Of a DNA stretch of 64,000 nt, positions 33,572-44,831 are shown in pieces. The DNA is from Climacteris rufus (Eukaryota > Chordata > Aves > Passeriformes > Climacteridae), in the NCBI GenBank assembly GCA_013398175.1, contig VZRZ01007321.1, positions 248 to 64,247 of the forward strand, in the 5' to 3' direction. The position numbers and the translations under genes are program-made. Under the pieces are notes generated by a model. The model was not told where the DNA came from. It did no database searches and saw only the letters and a program-made list of their open reading frames with translations. The stretch's first letter is position 1, and each line of letters starts with the position of its first letter.

Positions 33572-36500
33572 TTGTGTCAAACTATGAGATGGTTTCTTCG
33601 GGGCTAAACCTGATTTTCCCTCTATCTCACCACAGCCAGTGGAATTGGGTGGTGAGATGGGGTGACAGATAGACATCCCAGAGAAAGGGCTGACATATGA
33701 CATGGAGTATACACCAGTCTTTAGGGATTTTGACCAAGGTCTTAGCTACAACTTAATGTGAGCAAAGAGTGGGCAAGAGATCTCAGTGCCTGGGCCTACC
33801 GTTGGTTTCCCAGATGAGAATAAAACAGGCTTAAAGACCACTAGAAGAAACACAGATACCGGAAATGTTCCTTTTTCAGTCTGACAGGAAAACTCAGATC
33901 ATATAGTGCTACCAAGTGCAAAGAGCTGCTCTTTACACCAAAGACAAAAAAGTACATTGAAATAGTCTCATTTTTGTTATATTGTTCTGCAGCATCTAGG
34001 TTCTTCTAAAATTCTGTTCTGAGCTAATTACAAGTTACAGGTTTTGTTTATTCAGCTTTTCTTTATTGTTTCTTTATTCTTTTATATACCAACTCTTTGT
34101 TTTGCTGGGAGAAAGGATTTGGTGTGCATGGAGGGGAAAGAGGATGCAGGGCTGCTGGCCCACCTCACTGGGACTGCAGTCCATGCCCAGAGGCTTTGGT
34201 GGGGGGATGAAGCAGTTCTGTGGGGAGCCACCAGCATGGAACCAAGGACATCAGTGTGCCATCTCTTGAGACAGTGATGCTCCCTCATCATCTGCAACAG
34301 AAATTGGGATAGGTAAACCTTTGGCCAAGACAGCAAAGCCATTCCTACTCTATACCAGAGGATACCCACGTAACAATACAGTTTTGATATTCTGAAGAGA
34401 ATTAATTGGGTACAGTGTATACTGAGGCCATCCCTGTGTCAGGCCCTTGGCACTGCTTCTGGTAAATGCTGGTGAACACCTGACCAGTTACTAAGGATAG
34501 ACTGTGGTTTGGTGAATAGAGCAAGTGAGTTTTGTAGATGTTAAACCTCTGTCAACAACTGAGGAACATCACACCAGACTTTCAAAACATGCTTTTGATG
34601 CCTGTTAGCCAGAGGCTGCTACCTCATACTTATCCACACTGGTGCAGGCTGAACCTCAGCTATGATTTTTATGCCACATAAATGAAAGTTTGTTTTCCCA
34701 GAGACCTTTTTAAGAAGGCAAAAATTCACAGCTAAGTCTCCCCCAGACTTAACACTGTACTTACTGAAGGAACACAGGGTGTATGAAAACATAACAGTAA
34801 GAAGCTGTTTATGCCCTTTAATATTATAACTCAGCTTTTGTCATAAATCTCACTCCTTGATTGCACATACCTCCAGCATGAACTCATACTCCTTTTGATT
34901 TTCCTCTTTATTACCCTTAGCCAACTGAGTGATGTGTGAGTTCCTGTCATGGTGCTGACTCTATTACAAAGTGCAAAGGTAATTTACATCATGGGGCTGG
35001 CAGGGCAACCAATAGCACCATGCCTGGGAGGTGTGCAACTCCAACAAGCCTCTCTCTTTTGTGGCTAATGAAGAGCAATATTTGAAAAAAAAAAACAAAC
35101 TATAAATTTATGTGCATGGTCAGAGGCAAATCCTTGGGGTGGGAAAGCAGATTTACACTTAGCCCACTAGTAGCTTCATGAGGAGTCAGCATCTTCTTTT
35201 GAGTGAAAAGACCCAAGAGCAGAGCCTGAGCCACCCCTTCACTGGCTGAATTCCTCTGGCTCATCATGGGGGAATCAGAGGAGTGGGGAAAAACTGTAAA
35301 CTCATGTTTCTTTGCTGAAGACGTTCACTGTAAACCAAGATTCCCTAGAGTCAGAGCTGCAGTTTTCACATACTTCCATACCCTTAACCATTTGGAAATT
35401 TTAATTCAGTTTGGATATAAACAAACCTTCACTCTATCTGAGTTCAGGCAGAGGCAAAAGCTCTCCCAGGAGCACAACCTGAGTGAATGGGGTCAGCCTT
35501 CAGAGGGTCGGGAGGAAGCAAATCCTTTCCAGGTGGCACTCAGTGGATATTCACAACACCAATGGAAGCAACTAATTTCAGAGGCCAGTCACCCTACACT
35601 CTCTTTATAGCCATTAAGGAGAGATATGCACCTCAAAAAGTGGTTTAGAGAATCCTAGTTAGGCTCTTACTGCTTTGAAGAAAGCTTGCCTTTCCTGGTG
35701 GTGTATAAACTTTACTCCTACCTGAGATAGCAGCCCACAGTTGTCCTGAATGAATGCACTCATTGCTGCTCTGTGAGACTTCAAGACTGGAAAGTCCAAA
35801 CCTCCCTGTGGCTGGGGACAGCCAGAGCATCAATCCCATCCCAGGCCCTCAGACAAGGAATGGTAACATGCACTCCAATGTCTGCCAGTTTTGATTCACA
35901 GTGCTGAAGGGTACAGATAAACCCCAATGCCCCAAATTATGAGAGCACTAGAAAAATTGCATTTTATGGTGAAAGGTCATTTTCAAAGGCACCTACCTAA
36001 CCCTGTCCCAGGTCTTCTCCTGACAAAACCATTCTTCTGACCCTAAACTTTGCATTTGAAGAAATATGTTGTTCCTGTGTTCATACAGATCAACAGGAAG
36101 GGAGGAAACTTCCTCAACTTCATACACAACGCATGGATTTATGTGTGATAGTTCTGCTTTACTTTGTAAGAAGTTCATCCATATGACAAGCAACAGTGAC
36201 ACATGGGAGCCCTCATGTCACTTCTGCACTGTGTAGGGAAAAGGATTTTCCTGCATCTTCCTCAGGTAACTCATGGGCACACTGTTTTCATGTTCCAGCA
36301 AGAATTTTGAAATAATTGTTAAGCATCCTTGAGAATAGCTTTTTCTCTGGTGTTTGACAACATTTTAATATTAGAAATACGTTTTGAAAAGATAGTGAAG
36401 TTTGATAGATATAAAATTTGTGTCCATTTGATCAAAGCTATTCAAAGCAATTAGTTCCTGTTTCAAACATATGGAAGCTAGGGGCCCCAGGTAACTTTGG

Positions 36501-38269
36501 AAAAGAGGCTTCAGCAGCCATCAAAATCAAATTCTGGTGTTCACTGAACTTCAGAGGAAATGTTGTGTTAAATTGCAGTGGTGGTGATGTATCTTTACTC
36601 ATGGATGTGCTACACAGCTTCACCAGCTGAGTTTCCCTGTAGCCTGTGTGCAAGACAATTCAACATAGAGTTTCACTGTCTTTCAGTGCACAGGTTAAAT
36701 GAAGGTCTAGTTTAGCCCAGGAATATTAGGACTGGGGATCTTTCCATAAAAATAGTATTTTCAACCCCTCCCTTAGAAGAAATGGAAAAGAATTTTTCTC
36801 TGCATAACCTTAAGACAGCCTCAGCATTAGTAAAAAAGGAACCAGTGTAACCTCTCTGTAAATACTCACACCAAACATTTCTACAGGACTTGTTTTTGCA
36901 GCAGTAGCTTAATTCCAAAGCCATATAAATCCAAAACTACAGTAGGGCAATACAACACAGGCCAAATCTTTGTTCCATGACATCCATAAGACTAATAGTA
37001 GCAGAAGAAAGCAACATTTCCATATGTTTATTATATCTTATGGGGCTGTCATGCTCCACCAGCTTTGCACCAAGCTGAAGTCTGACCTTCATCTTAGTAT
37101 GAATGTACAGGGCAGAGTGACTGTACACAGGCTGTTTTATTTACCAGCCATCCCTGGGTGTTGCATTATCTCCCTCTAGGGCATGTTCTACTTCTACTTT
37201 CAGGGTGTGTTTATAGTGGAGTGAGTGTAGTGTGAGTAGACATTCCTGAGCAACCATTTTAAGGAATATCTGAAGACTGTTTGCAGCACAGCTGTGATAG
37301 CACAGACTTCAGCACAGACTGGGGACCCCATATTTCCTTAGTTTTAGGACTAGTCTTCCTGAGCCCAAAACTGCTGGCCAGCACCATCTTCCCAAAGTCC
37401 AGGGATCTCTGACTTAGTAGGTCCACTCATGTTATTGTTCTCTGACCCTGTGCACAGAAATATGTGGTGAGATTGCAGAAGACAGAACAACAACCCATCA
37501 CCACATCCAATACCATTGTCAGTAGACACCACGTACTAAATATACTTATTAAATATTGAATCCTAGGCTTCTAGAAGAAAAATGCATAAGCATGCACTTA
37601 CCCCTAGGCTGCTTGGACCAAGACAAGGGTCTGTTTGACTTTAGCAGTGAGACCAGCCTGAGCTCTTAAGTTTAGTATTTGGTAGTGTTGTAAAGTTAAG
37701 TGTCATAAGGTAATGCTTTAAAAATGAGTGACCTCAGAGTGTATATCTGCTGATCATCTTATGGTTGCTTTGGCTGTTGTGCATGTCCTTTATATTCCCT
37801 TGGCACCTGGAGCATCTCTCAATAGTCCAGGCAAGTCACAGTGAAGTGAACAAAATCAAGGGTGCTCTACAAGCAGCAGAGTACAGACTTAGATGCTAAG
37901 CTGACAAACGAAAGAGCACATTTCTCTGCATTGTTCTTTACTCTCAATTTGATGTTCTAGTAAGATAACTTGTGTCCTCCTCCCCATAACTCACACATTC
38001 CCGTGTTTGTTCACTCTCTTTTAAGTCAATGAACTGTGACTGAACTGCATCTGTGACTTAGAGATTGTGTCATATTTTCTGACCTTCTTATCCATGTTTC
38101 AGCAATTGTACACAGGAGGAGAGTATTTTCATTCACATGATAGGGTCTGTCTTCTCTATTGCAACTCTCCTCAAGGTCCATCCAGGCCTCCCAGACTGAA
38201 TTCTTGTAGATACTATTTGAAATTATATTTGTTGTTCTGAGAAAACTTCACTGAGGGCACCACTGTAGT
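33572..38269. other. Non-coding stretch, nothing recognised
   Basis: Mixed AT-rich sequence. Overlapping open frames at 34044-34369 on both strands and a 114-codon plus frame at 35266-35610 show no domain, repeat or splice context. Short A runs only. Confidence 0.5.
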
Positions 38270-38565
38270 CTGATTTGAGGACACTGTCCCTCCAAAGACA
38301 CTTCCTTAAGCAGAAAGTATCGAGTGTCTATTCGAGCATTTGCATCAAGTATAACCAAGGCAATAAGTACTATCACGATCTTTTAAATATGATATCGCAT
38401 TGTACCCGAGACATCTGCAGTCTGACTTGTTGGAGGGTTCTAAATAAGCTGGTTTACATATTAATACCTTGATTTCTTCATCAGTGAAACGGATAAAATT
38501 AATTTCCCTTGTAAGTTTGTTAAGATCCATTAATCAATTATCTACTGAATCAAAGTTTTATAAGG
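38270..38565. promoter_or_regulatory. Candidate conserved non-coding element with octamer motif
   Basis: Six CpGs lie between about 38319 and 38490 in strongly AT-rich DNA. A perfect octamer ATTTGCAT, the POU-factor site, is at 38338-38345, and an ATTAATCAATTA cluster of homeodomain-type cores sits at about 38529-38540. No credible coding frame. The pattern suggests a conserved enhancer, but this is inference. Confidence 0.35.
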
Positions 38566-39981
38566 GATTATATTTAATACCTTTATAACCTTTCTAAAGT
38601 CCACCTGTGTTCAAAATCTGCTGTACTGGTGGAAATTAAAATCATTCTGGTTCGTGTGTTTGTATAGATTTTATAAATCTAAATATTGAGGTTTTTTTCA
38701 ATGTTTGTATCTTCATTTTCCTTAAAGAGGAAGATTTTCTTAACCTGAACTTTTACTGTGCAATCTTTTGAAAATTATTTTAATTAGTAACAGTGTAGTT
38801 CTGTTGCACAGAGAATTCTGGCTGTACCTTTAATATGTGTAATAAGTTCTTTTTATGTATCTCAACAGCTCCAAACAGTAAGCAGCACATTGTTATAGCT
38901 GGCTGTATATTACACCTACTGTACAAAAGGAACCAAGTCTCTATTACTTTTTTATTCATATAGATGTTCCTCTAAACCAGATGGTTAAGTGATGTATTTA
39001 TTTTGGTTGCAAGCCAAGCAGAAATATTTAAACCCTGCTTTTGGAAGCAAGAATTATCTAATCACTCACTAGCTTTTATAATAAAACATTTATCATGGAA
39101 CATTAATCCATTAGTACTTATTTTCCATCCCATCCTTTCACTAGCACCTTACTTTGAACAAGGTTGAGTTTGGCTGTGATTTTTCCTTTTATCATATATC
39201 ATAGTTACATGATGGGACACACCAACATTGAATTCAGAAAAAAATCTTGCACTTTGCTTGAACTTGGCACCCAGATGTTCTGCTTGTGCTTCCACTGCTA
39301 ACAAAATAGTGCATGTGTGAGTTCTGAAATAAGTCTTTCATCATAATGTACCGGGGTCTCATGGATGTAAGGAGGCATGTGGAAACAGCTAAGAATAATT
39401 ACCTGCTAAAGAAAAACTTGTGTTTAACTAGCTTTGTTTTTTCACAGCTTTAATTTGCATAGCACATCACCAAACTGCCACGCTTAAGCTCTCTGGCATT
39501 AAAGGCAAAACTGAAATGCTTCAGGGGAATTTCTGCTTTGCTTTGTTTTGTTTTGCCAAATTAGAGATTAAAGGTAACCCCTGACTAAAAAGTGCAGTCC
39601 CTGACTCTGTGATGCCACATCACCTGTGGTGCCGTGTGACTGATCAAAGCTTGGACTTCCTTGGGCTCTTGCTGGACCTGGATTGACAAAGCCACTGCTC
39701 AACCCAATGTCAGCTCAGGACCAGTGGCTGACATGTCCTCTTACAGAACAAAAACAATAGGAGGAAGGGGAGCACTCAGGGAACTCCACAGTCTCATTCC
39801 ATCTCCTTCAGCACCTTCTGAAAAGAGAGAAATAAACAAAGAAAAGGAAGGTGAGAAAATAATGAAAAAGCAGGTAGGAAGGTCCTCTAGGAATGAAAAA
39901 CAGGATGTGTGTGCAACTGAGAAGTTTCTGCTTGTTTATGGCCTTTGTGTGCTGCTCTTCCAAGGAGCAGTTGGATGTCCT
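38566..39981. other. AT-rich non-coding sequence
   Basis: Very AT-rich until about 39400, then a TTTTG-rich patch at 39537-39555. The 109-codon plus frame at 39661-39990 is hydrophilic and unassigned. Confidence 0.5.
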
Positions 39982-40021
39982 GGTAGGTAGGTAGGTAAGT
40001 ATCTCTGGAGATATCTCTGGA
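39982..40021. repeat. Short GGTA repeat and adjoining 12-bp period duplication
   Basis: Four GGTA units (39982-39997) are followed by ATCTCTGGA at 40001-40009 and again at 40013-40021. A minor slippage-type patch. Confidence 0.8.
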
Positions 40022-40507
40022 AATCATGACAGCAGGATCTCTCCTCCTCAGAGTGTGGGGACCAGAAACAGGACTCGAACTGCAAAACTCAGCTGAACTG
40101 GAGGTAATTTCCCTTCACACATCCCAAACATTGCACAGCCTTTGTACTGTGCGCCTCCAAGTGGGGTTCTGCAGCCTGATGTCAAAGCCTGCTGCATTTG
40201 TTTTCCATTTCTATTAAGAAACGTTCCATTTGTGAGCCAAAAAACCACCCCTTTTTGTAGCATGCATTACAGAATGTATGAAATATCAGAGCCAGATCCT
40301 GTGAACTCTGGGTGTAATCTTTACTGCTGGAGTAGATCCTTTGCAACCCATAGGTGTAATAAATACTATGTCAAGCCTTTACAGAACAAGAGCCAAACTA
40401 TTATTAATTGTAGCATTGTAAGACCCTGATTCACTCCACCTCTCTTTGCAGATTTAACTGAGGTGCCTGTGTCGTGTGCTGGCTTTAGGCAGGCTGGAAC
40501 TTGGGAA

Positions 40508-40551
40508 GATTAGTGACTTGATTAGTGACTAATCACCGCAGTGATTAGTGA
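40508..40551. repeat. Triple GATTAGTGA repeat forming a hairpin
   Basis: GATTAGTGA occurs at 40508-40516, 40520-40528 and 40543-40551. The segment ACTAATCAC (40528-40536), CGCA, GTGATTAGT (40541-40549) is a perfect 9-bp stem with a 4-base loop. Confidence 0.8.
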
Positions 40552-41948
40552 AGCTCGGGCAAGTCAAATAAAATGCTCACACTGAAAAGAACTGACCACT
40601 GAAGAAAATTACTCCTGGGAAATAGGGAATAAAGGAGAGGATTTTGAAGACCATGCATGGTTTCATTATTCAGATATAAACTTTTCCTGCTGGTTGTTTA
40701 TAGATAGAGCATCATGGTCTCTGTGCTCCCCAGAAGAAAGTGCCTGTCCCCCTATGAAAGAGCCTGTCACCCTGTGGAGCCTCAAGGTGTCAGAAAGTAA
40801 CAGAATACAGATACAGTAGTTCTCTGTGTTTCAGACTAATCTTCAATAGAAGTCTCCCCACAATTTTGGGAGAGATGAAATTTCTGTCTTTTCCTCGCTG
40901 TAGGTTTTTAATTCTCAGATAATTAATGTGCATCCTACACCTGTACTTCTCATAGAGCTTCTGTGGACATTAGAAAGAAATTTTGTGTGCAAAGAGAGAT
41001 GCAATGCAGGTTCAAAGAAACCAAGCTAGTCACTGAGCAAAACTCCTTAGAAATCACTATAAAAATTATTTTTAGTGGCCAAACATTTAAAAGAAGACTA
41101 CAATATGATCATGGTTGGAACATGAAAAGTAGACTCCTTAATTACACTATGTGGTTTTTTTTTTACTTATTCCAATAATTCCTTCCTTCTAAATTATGTG
41201 GAAGTTTTATCTTTGCTATATAGGACACATATGTACAAGACTAGATCCCTATATTTCTAAGAGTAGGGCTATCTTTTCAGATTACTTGTATTTTCAGTAT
41301 ACTAATCTAACGTTTATATTTAAAATAATATTTCTTTTTTTTTTCATGTATGCTTCACTTTTTTATTAGAAAAAACTCTTCAGATTTTTTTAATATAAGT
41401 AATTCAAAGTTATATTTTAAAAATTATGTGGCCTGAATATCCAGATATTAAAATTAATAGAAAAAAAATATTTTCTTTCTTCCCTTTGGGAAAATGTTAA
41501 CTGCCTTCTCAGAACCAAGTTATCAGCTCAAGAGTCTGAGAATTACTGACATTGAAATGGTATCACCTCACATTTTAGGTTCATTAAGCTGCCAGTGCAG
41601 GTGTGTTTAAATGATCTGATGGAATTCCCTTGGCACATACTGAGTCAAAGATTAGTTCAGCACTTGTGTCAAAATGAGTAGCATCAGGCCTACTCTAACT
41701 TTTGAAGCTGGGGGCTGTTCCAATGGGCTGCTCCAGAAACCAGAAAGATGTAATGAAGTCGAATTCATACCACCTTACCTCTTCTGGATTCAGATTTATT
41801 TGTATGAATAAAAACATGTAAAATAATAACATTGTGAAATACAACATAATACAAATGAAACAACGGAGTACAATACAATAAACAGACCTAGCATTGTTGA
41901 AGAGTTATAAAATCAGACACCGAACTTTCTACCAGTTGCTGACACTGG
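40552..41948. other. AT-rich non-coding sequence
   Basis: Many A and T runs (for example about 41335-41345). No gene or repeat recognised up to the LTR. Confidence 0.5.
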
Positions 41949-41953
41949 GACAC
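41949..41953. repeat. Left target-site duplication GACAC
   Basis: GACAC directly precedes the LTR and is identical to 42486-42490. Confidence 0.9.
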
Positions 41954-42170
41954 TGTATTGGTTCTGAGGTAGAGTTCAGCAGCCCTGCCAGTGCTGTGCT
42001 TCAGTTGATAACACAGCGGTGTTTTGGCTACTGCTGAGCAGCACTGTCCCTCTAACATTCTCCCCCATCAAGGGGCAGGGAGTGGGCAAGACCTCGGGAG
42101 GGAAAACAAGCAGGCCAGCTGACCCAAAGGAACCAAAGGGATATTCCATACCATATGACGTCAGCTCAGA

Positions 42171-42177
42171 TATAAAA
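42171..42177 (+). promoter_or_regulatory. LTR TATA box
   Basis: TATAAAA lies 8 bases downstream of the TGACGTCA element and about 190 bp before the polyadenylation signal, the normal order in an LTR. It would direct transcription rightward toward the CR1 cluster if still active. Confidence 0.8.
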
Positions 42178-42363
42178 GCCGAGAGAGAGGAGGAAGGGGG
42201 GGCACTCTTTAATGTCTGCCTTCCAATGGAACCACTACATGTGCTGAGGCCCTGCTTCCCAGGACAAACCTGAACATCGCTTGCTGATGGGAAGTAGAGA
42301 TTGACTTCTCCTTCTTTTTGCTTATGTGCGCGCAGACCCTTGCTTTCACTTCTCTATTGTTTC

Positions 42364-42369
42364 AATAAA
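42364..42369 (+). terminator. LTR polyadenylation signal AATAAA
   Basis: AATAAA precedes the R/U5 part of the LTR. It is a potential cryptic polyadenylation site for any plus-strand transcript through the region. Confidence 0.7.
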
Positions 42370-42485
42370 AATTGCCTTATCTTGACCCACTGATTCATCT
42401 TGTCCTTTTCCCTGTCCCTCTGGGGGAGGGAGCTATAGGGCAGCTTGGTGGTCACCTGGCACCTAGCCAGAGTCAAACCATCACA

Positions 42486-42490
42486 GACAC
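42486..42490. repeat. Right target-site duplication GACAC
   Basis: GACAC directly follows the LTR terminal CACA and is identical to the left copy. Confidence 0.9.
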
Positions 42491-42644
42491 TATTAGGAAA
42501 ACCTCTTTTGACAGGGTCATGGTATCTTCTGTAGAGCCTTCTGACCTCTCTGCTTTGCTGGAGAACATTCTTGCATGATACAAAATGTCTCACCCAATGT
42601 GGTTGTTTGCATAATTGTCCTCAGAGACACTTATATAAGAGAAA

Positions 42645-42877
42645 CCATTCAGAGGGACCTTGACAAGTGTGAGCAGTGGATCCGTGTGAACCTCATGAAG
42701 TTCAACAAGGCCAAGGGCAAGGTCCTGCACCTGGGCCAGGGCATTCTCAAGTACAAGTACAGGCTGGGTGGAGACTGGATTGAGAGCAGCCCTGAGGAGA
42801 AGCACTTGGGTGTGTTGGTGGACGAAAACTCAATTTGACTGAGAAATGCACACCCACAACCCAGAAAGCCAGCTGTG
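42645..42877 (+). mobile_element. CR1 LINE (outer copy), 5' part
   Basis: Translation reads IQRDLDKC, then NLMKFNKAKGKVLHLG and YRLGGDWIESS, then KHLGVLVDE. This is the C-terminal, post-RT region of CR1 ORF2. After CAACCCAGAAAGCC the match breaks at about 42877 and resumes at 44258 with CCTGGGCTGCATCAAAAGCA, exactly the sequence expected next in CR1. The copy is 5'-truncated, and about 155 bp separate it from the upstream LTR. Confidence 0.88.
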
Positions 42878-44257
42878 TGGTTGTCAGGAGAGGTGCCTGA
42901 GGACTACAAGAAAGCAAATGTCACCCCAGTCTTTAAAAAGGTCAAGAAGGAATGCCCAGGAAACTGCCAGCCAATCAGCTTCACCTCAATCCCTGGAAAG
43001 GTGATGGAGTGACTTATTCTGGAGGTCATCTCTATCCACATAGTTGACCAGAAGGTAATCATGAGTAACCAGGATGAATGTACTAAAGGTAAATCATGCT
43101 TGACTAACCTGATTGCCTTCTAAGATGAAACAACTGCCTGGATGGATGAGGGGAGAGCAGTGGATATTGTCTACCTCAACTTCAGCAATGCTTTCAACAC
43201 TGTCTCTCACAATATCCTCATAGCAAAACTGATGAGGTGTGGATTGGATGAGTGGTGAGTGAGGAGGGTTGAGAACTGGCTGAACAGAAAATCCCAGAGG
43301 GTCATAATCAGTGGCACAGGGTCCCATTGGAGGCCTGTCACTAGTGGTGTCCCCTAAGGTTTGATACTGGGCTCAGCATTGTTTAAACTTATTCATCAAT
43401 TGCAATTTTCTTCTCAGCAAGTTCCCTGATGGTGCAAAGCTGGAAGTGGCCAGTACCCCAGAGTGCTGTGAGCCCTCCAGAGAGACCTTGATAGGCTGCA
43501 GAGATGGGCAGAGAAGAATCTGCTGAAATTCAGCAAAGACAAATGCAGGGTCCTGCACCTGGGGAACCCCAGGAACTAGCACAGGCTGGGGGCTGACCTG
43601 CTGGAAAGCAGCTCTGTGGAGAAGGACCTGGGGATCCTGGTGGACAAGAAGCTGTCCATGAGAACAGCAGTGCCCTATGAGCCAAGAAGGCCAATGGCAC
43701 CCCGGGATGCCCTAGGAAGTTGAGGAAGGTGATCCTACTCCCCTAGTCAGCCCTGGTGAGATCACATCTGGAGTGCTGTGTCCTGTTCTGGGCTCCTCAG
43801 GACAAGAAAGACATGGAGCTCCTGGTGTGGGTCCAGGTGGAGGGTGACAAAGATGATCAAGGGACTGGAACATCTTTCTTATGAGGCAAGGCTGAGGCAG
43901 CTGGGCCTGTTCAGCCTTGAGAAGAGACAACTGAGAGGGGGCCTCAACAATATCTGTAATTATCTGAGGGGAAGGTGTCAAGAGGATTGACCAGGCTCTT
44001 CTCTGTCCTGCCCAGCAAGAGGACAAGAGGCAACAGGAAGAAACTGATGTCCAGGAAGTTCCGCCTGAACACAGGAAGAACTTTTTCACTCTGCAGATGA
44101 CTACAAACTAGAACAGATTGCCCAGAGAGGCTGTGGAGTCTCCCTCACTGGAGATATTCAAGAATCATCTGGACACAATCCTGTGCTGTGTGCTCTGGGA
44201 TGACCCTGTTCAACAGGGAGGTTGGACCCTTCCAACCCTATCCATTCAATGATTCAG
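42878..44257 (+). mobile_element. CR1 LINE (inner copy) inserted into the outer CR1
   Basis: This 1.38-kb copy begins with the pre-RT segment EVPEDYKKANVTPVFKK at about 42890 and runs through RT motifs to the post-RT region (VLHLG, ESSSVEKDLGILVD) and a 3' end reading TTCCAACCC and ending near CAATGATTCAG. It carries in-frame stops at 43009-43011 and at 43355-43357 (where CR1 has VPQG), and others near 43122 and 43256. The RT catalytic box, FADD in CR1, reads FPDG here (43422-43433). The copy is dead. Its sequence differs from the outer copy, so the two belong to different CR1 subfamilies. The inner copy's 3' terminal repeat abuts the resumed outer CR1 directly. Confidence 0.88.
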
Positions 44258-44831
44258 TATCCTGGGCTGCATCAAAAGCAGCATGTTCAACAGGTCAAGG
44301 GAAGTGATTTTCCCCGTCTTGTGAGACCCCACCTGGAGTACTGTGTTCAGCTCTGGGGCCCCTAACATAAGGAGGACTTGGACCTGTTGGAGCGAGTCCA
44401 GAGGAGGCCACAAAGAAAACCTCTCTTATGGAGATGGACTGAGAGAGTTGGGGCTGTTCAGCCTGGAAATAAGAAGGCTTCTGGGAGACATTAGAGCACC
44501 TTCCAGTACATAAAGGAGTTTATAAGGAAGCTGGAGGAGACTTTTTACAAGGGCCTGTTGTGATAGGATGAAAGGGAATGGCTTTAAACTGAAAGAGGAC
44601 AGGTTTAGATTAGATATTAGGAAGAAATTCTTTACCATGAAGGTGGTGAGGCACTGGCACAGGCTGATCAGAGAAGCTGTGGATGCCCCATACCTGGAAG
44701 TATTCAAGATCAGATTGGATGGGGCTTGGAGCAACCTAATCTACTGGAAGATGTCCCTGCCCATGGTGGGGCATGGATCTAGGTGATTCTGAAAGTCCCT
44801 TCCACCCCAAATCATTTTATAATTCTATGAT
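44258..44831 (+). mobile_element. CR1 LINE (outer copy), 3' part
   Basis: The outer CR1 resumes with CCTGGGCTGCATCAAAAGCA, continues through the ORF2 C-terminus (for example GACCCCACCTGGAGTACTG near 44323 and AGATTAGATATTAGGAAGAA near 44606) and ends with CCCTTCCACCCCAAATCATT and ATTCTATGAT. The 72-codon frame at 44568-44786 is part of this ORF2 tail. Together with 42645-42877 it makes one element of about 800 bp, split by the inner copy. Confidence 0.88.

Larger units (their letters stand above)
41954..42485 (+). mobile_element. Solo LTR of an avian ERVL-like endogenous retrovirus, plus strand
   Basis: A 532-bp unit starts TGTATTGGTT and ends CAAACCATCACA, and is flanked by a perfect 5-bp target duplication, GACAC. 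Inside, in the expected order, are a U3 region containing GGGATATTCCATACCATATG, a perfect CRE palindrome TGACGTCA at 42156-42163, a TATA box TATAAAA at 42171-42177, a polyadenylation signal AATAAA at 42364-42369 and a short U5. These features fit the widespread avian ERVL-type LTR. No internal retroviral genes adjoin it, so it is a solo LTR. The 84-codon open frame at 42019-42273 is inside the LTR and not a gene. The exact target duplication suggests it is younger than the LTR at 7277-8339. Confidence 0.93.

Noticed and set aside
40528..40549. Bacterial-type terminator or microRNA precursor
   Set aside because: The stem is only 9 bp with a 4-base loop and arises from a local repeat. The genome is eukaryotic, and the stem is too short for a microRNA.
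42019..42273. 84-codon frame
   Set aside because: Lies wholly within the solo LTR across its TATA box.
42575..42838. Apparent small gene with an LMKFNKAKGKVLHLG motif
   Set aside because: It is the post-RT part of CR1 ORF2, a mobile-element fossil.
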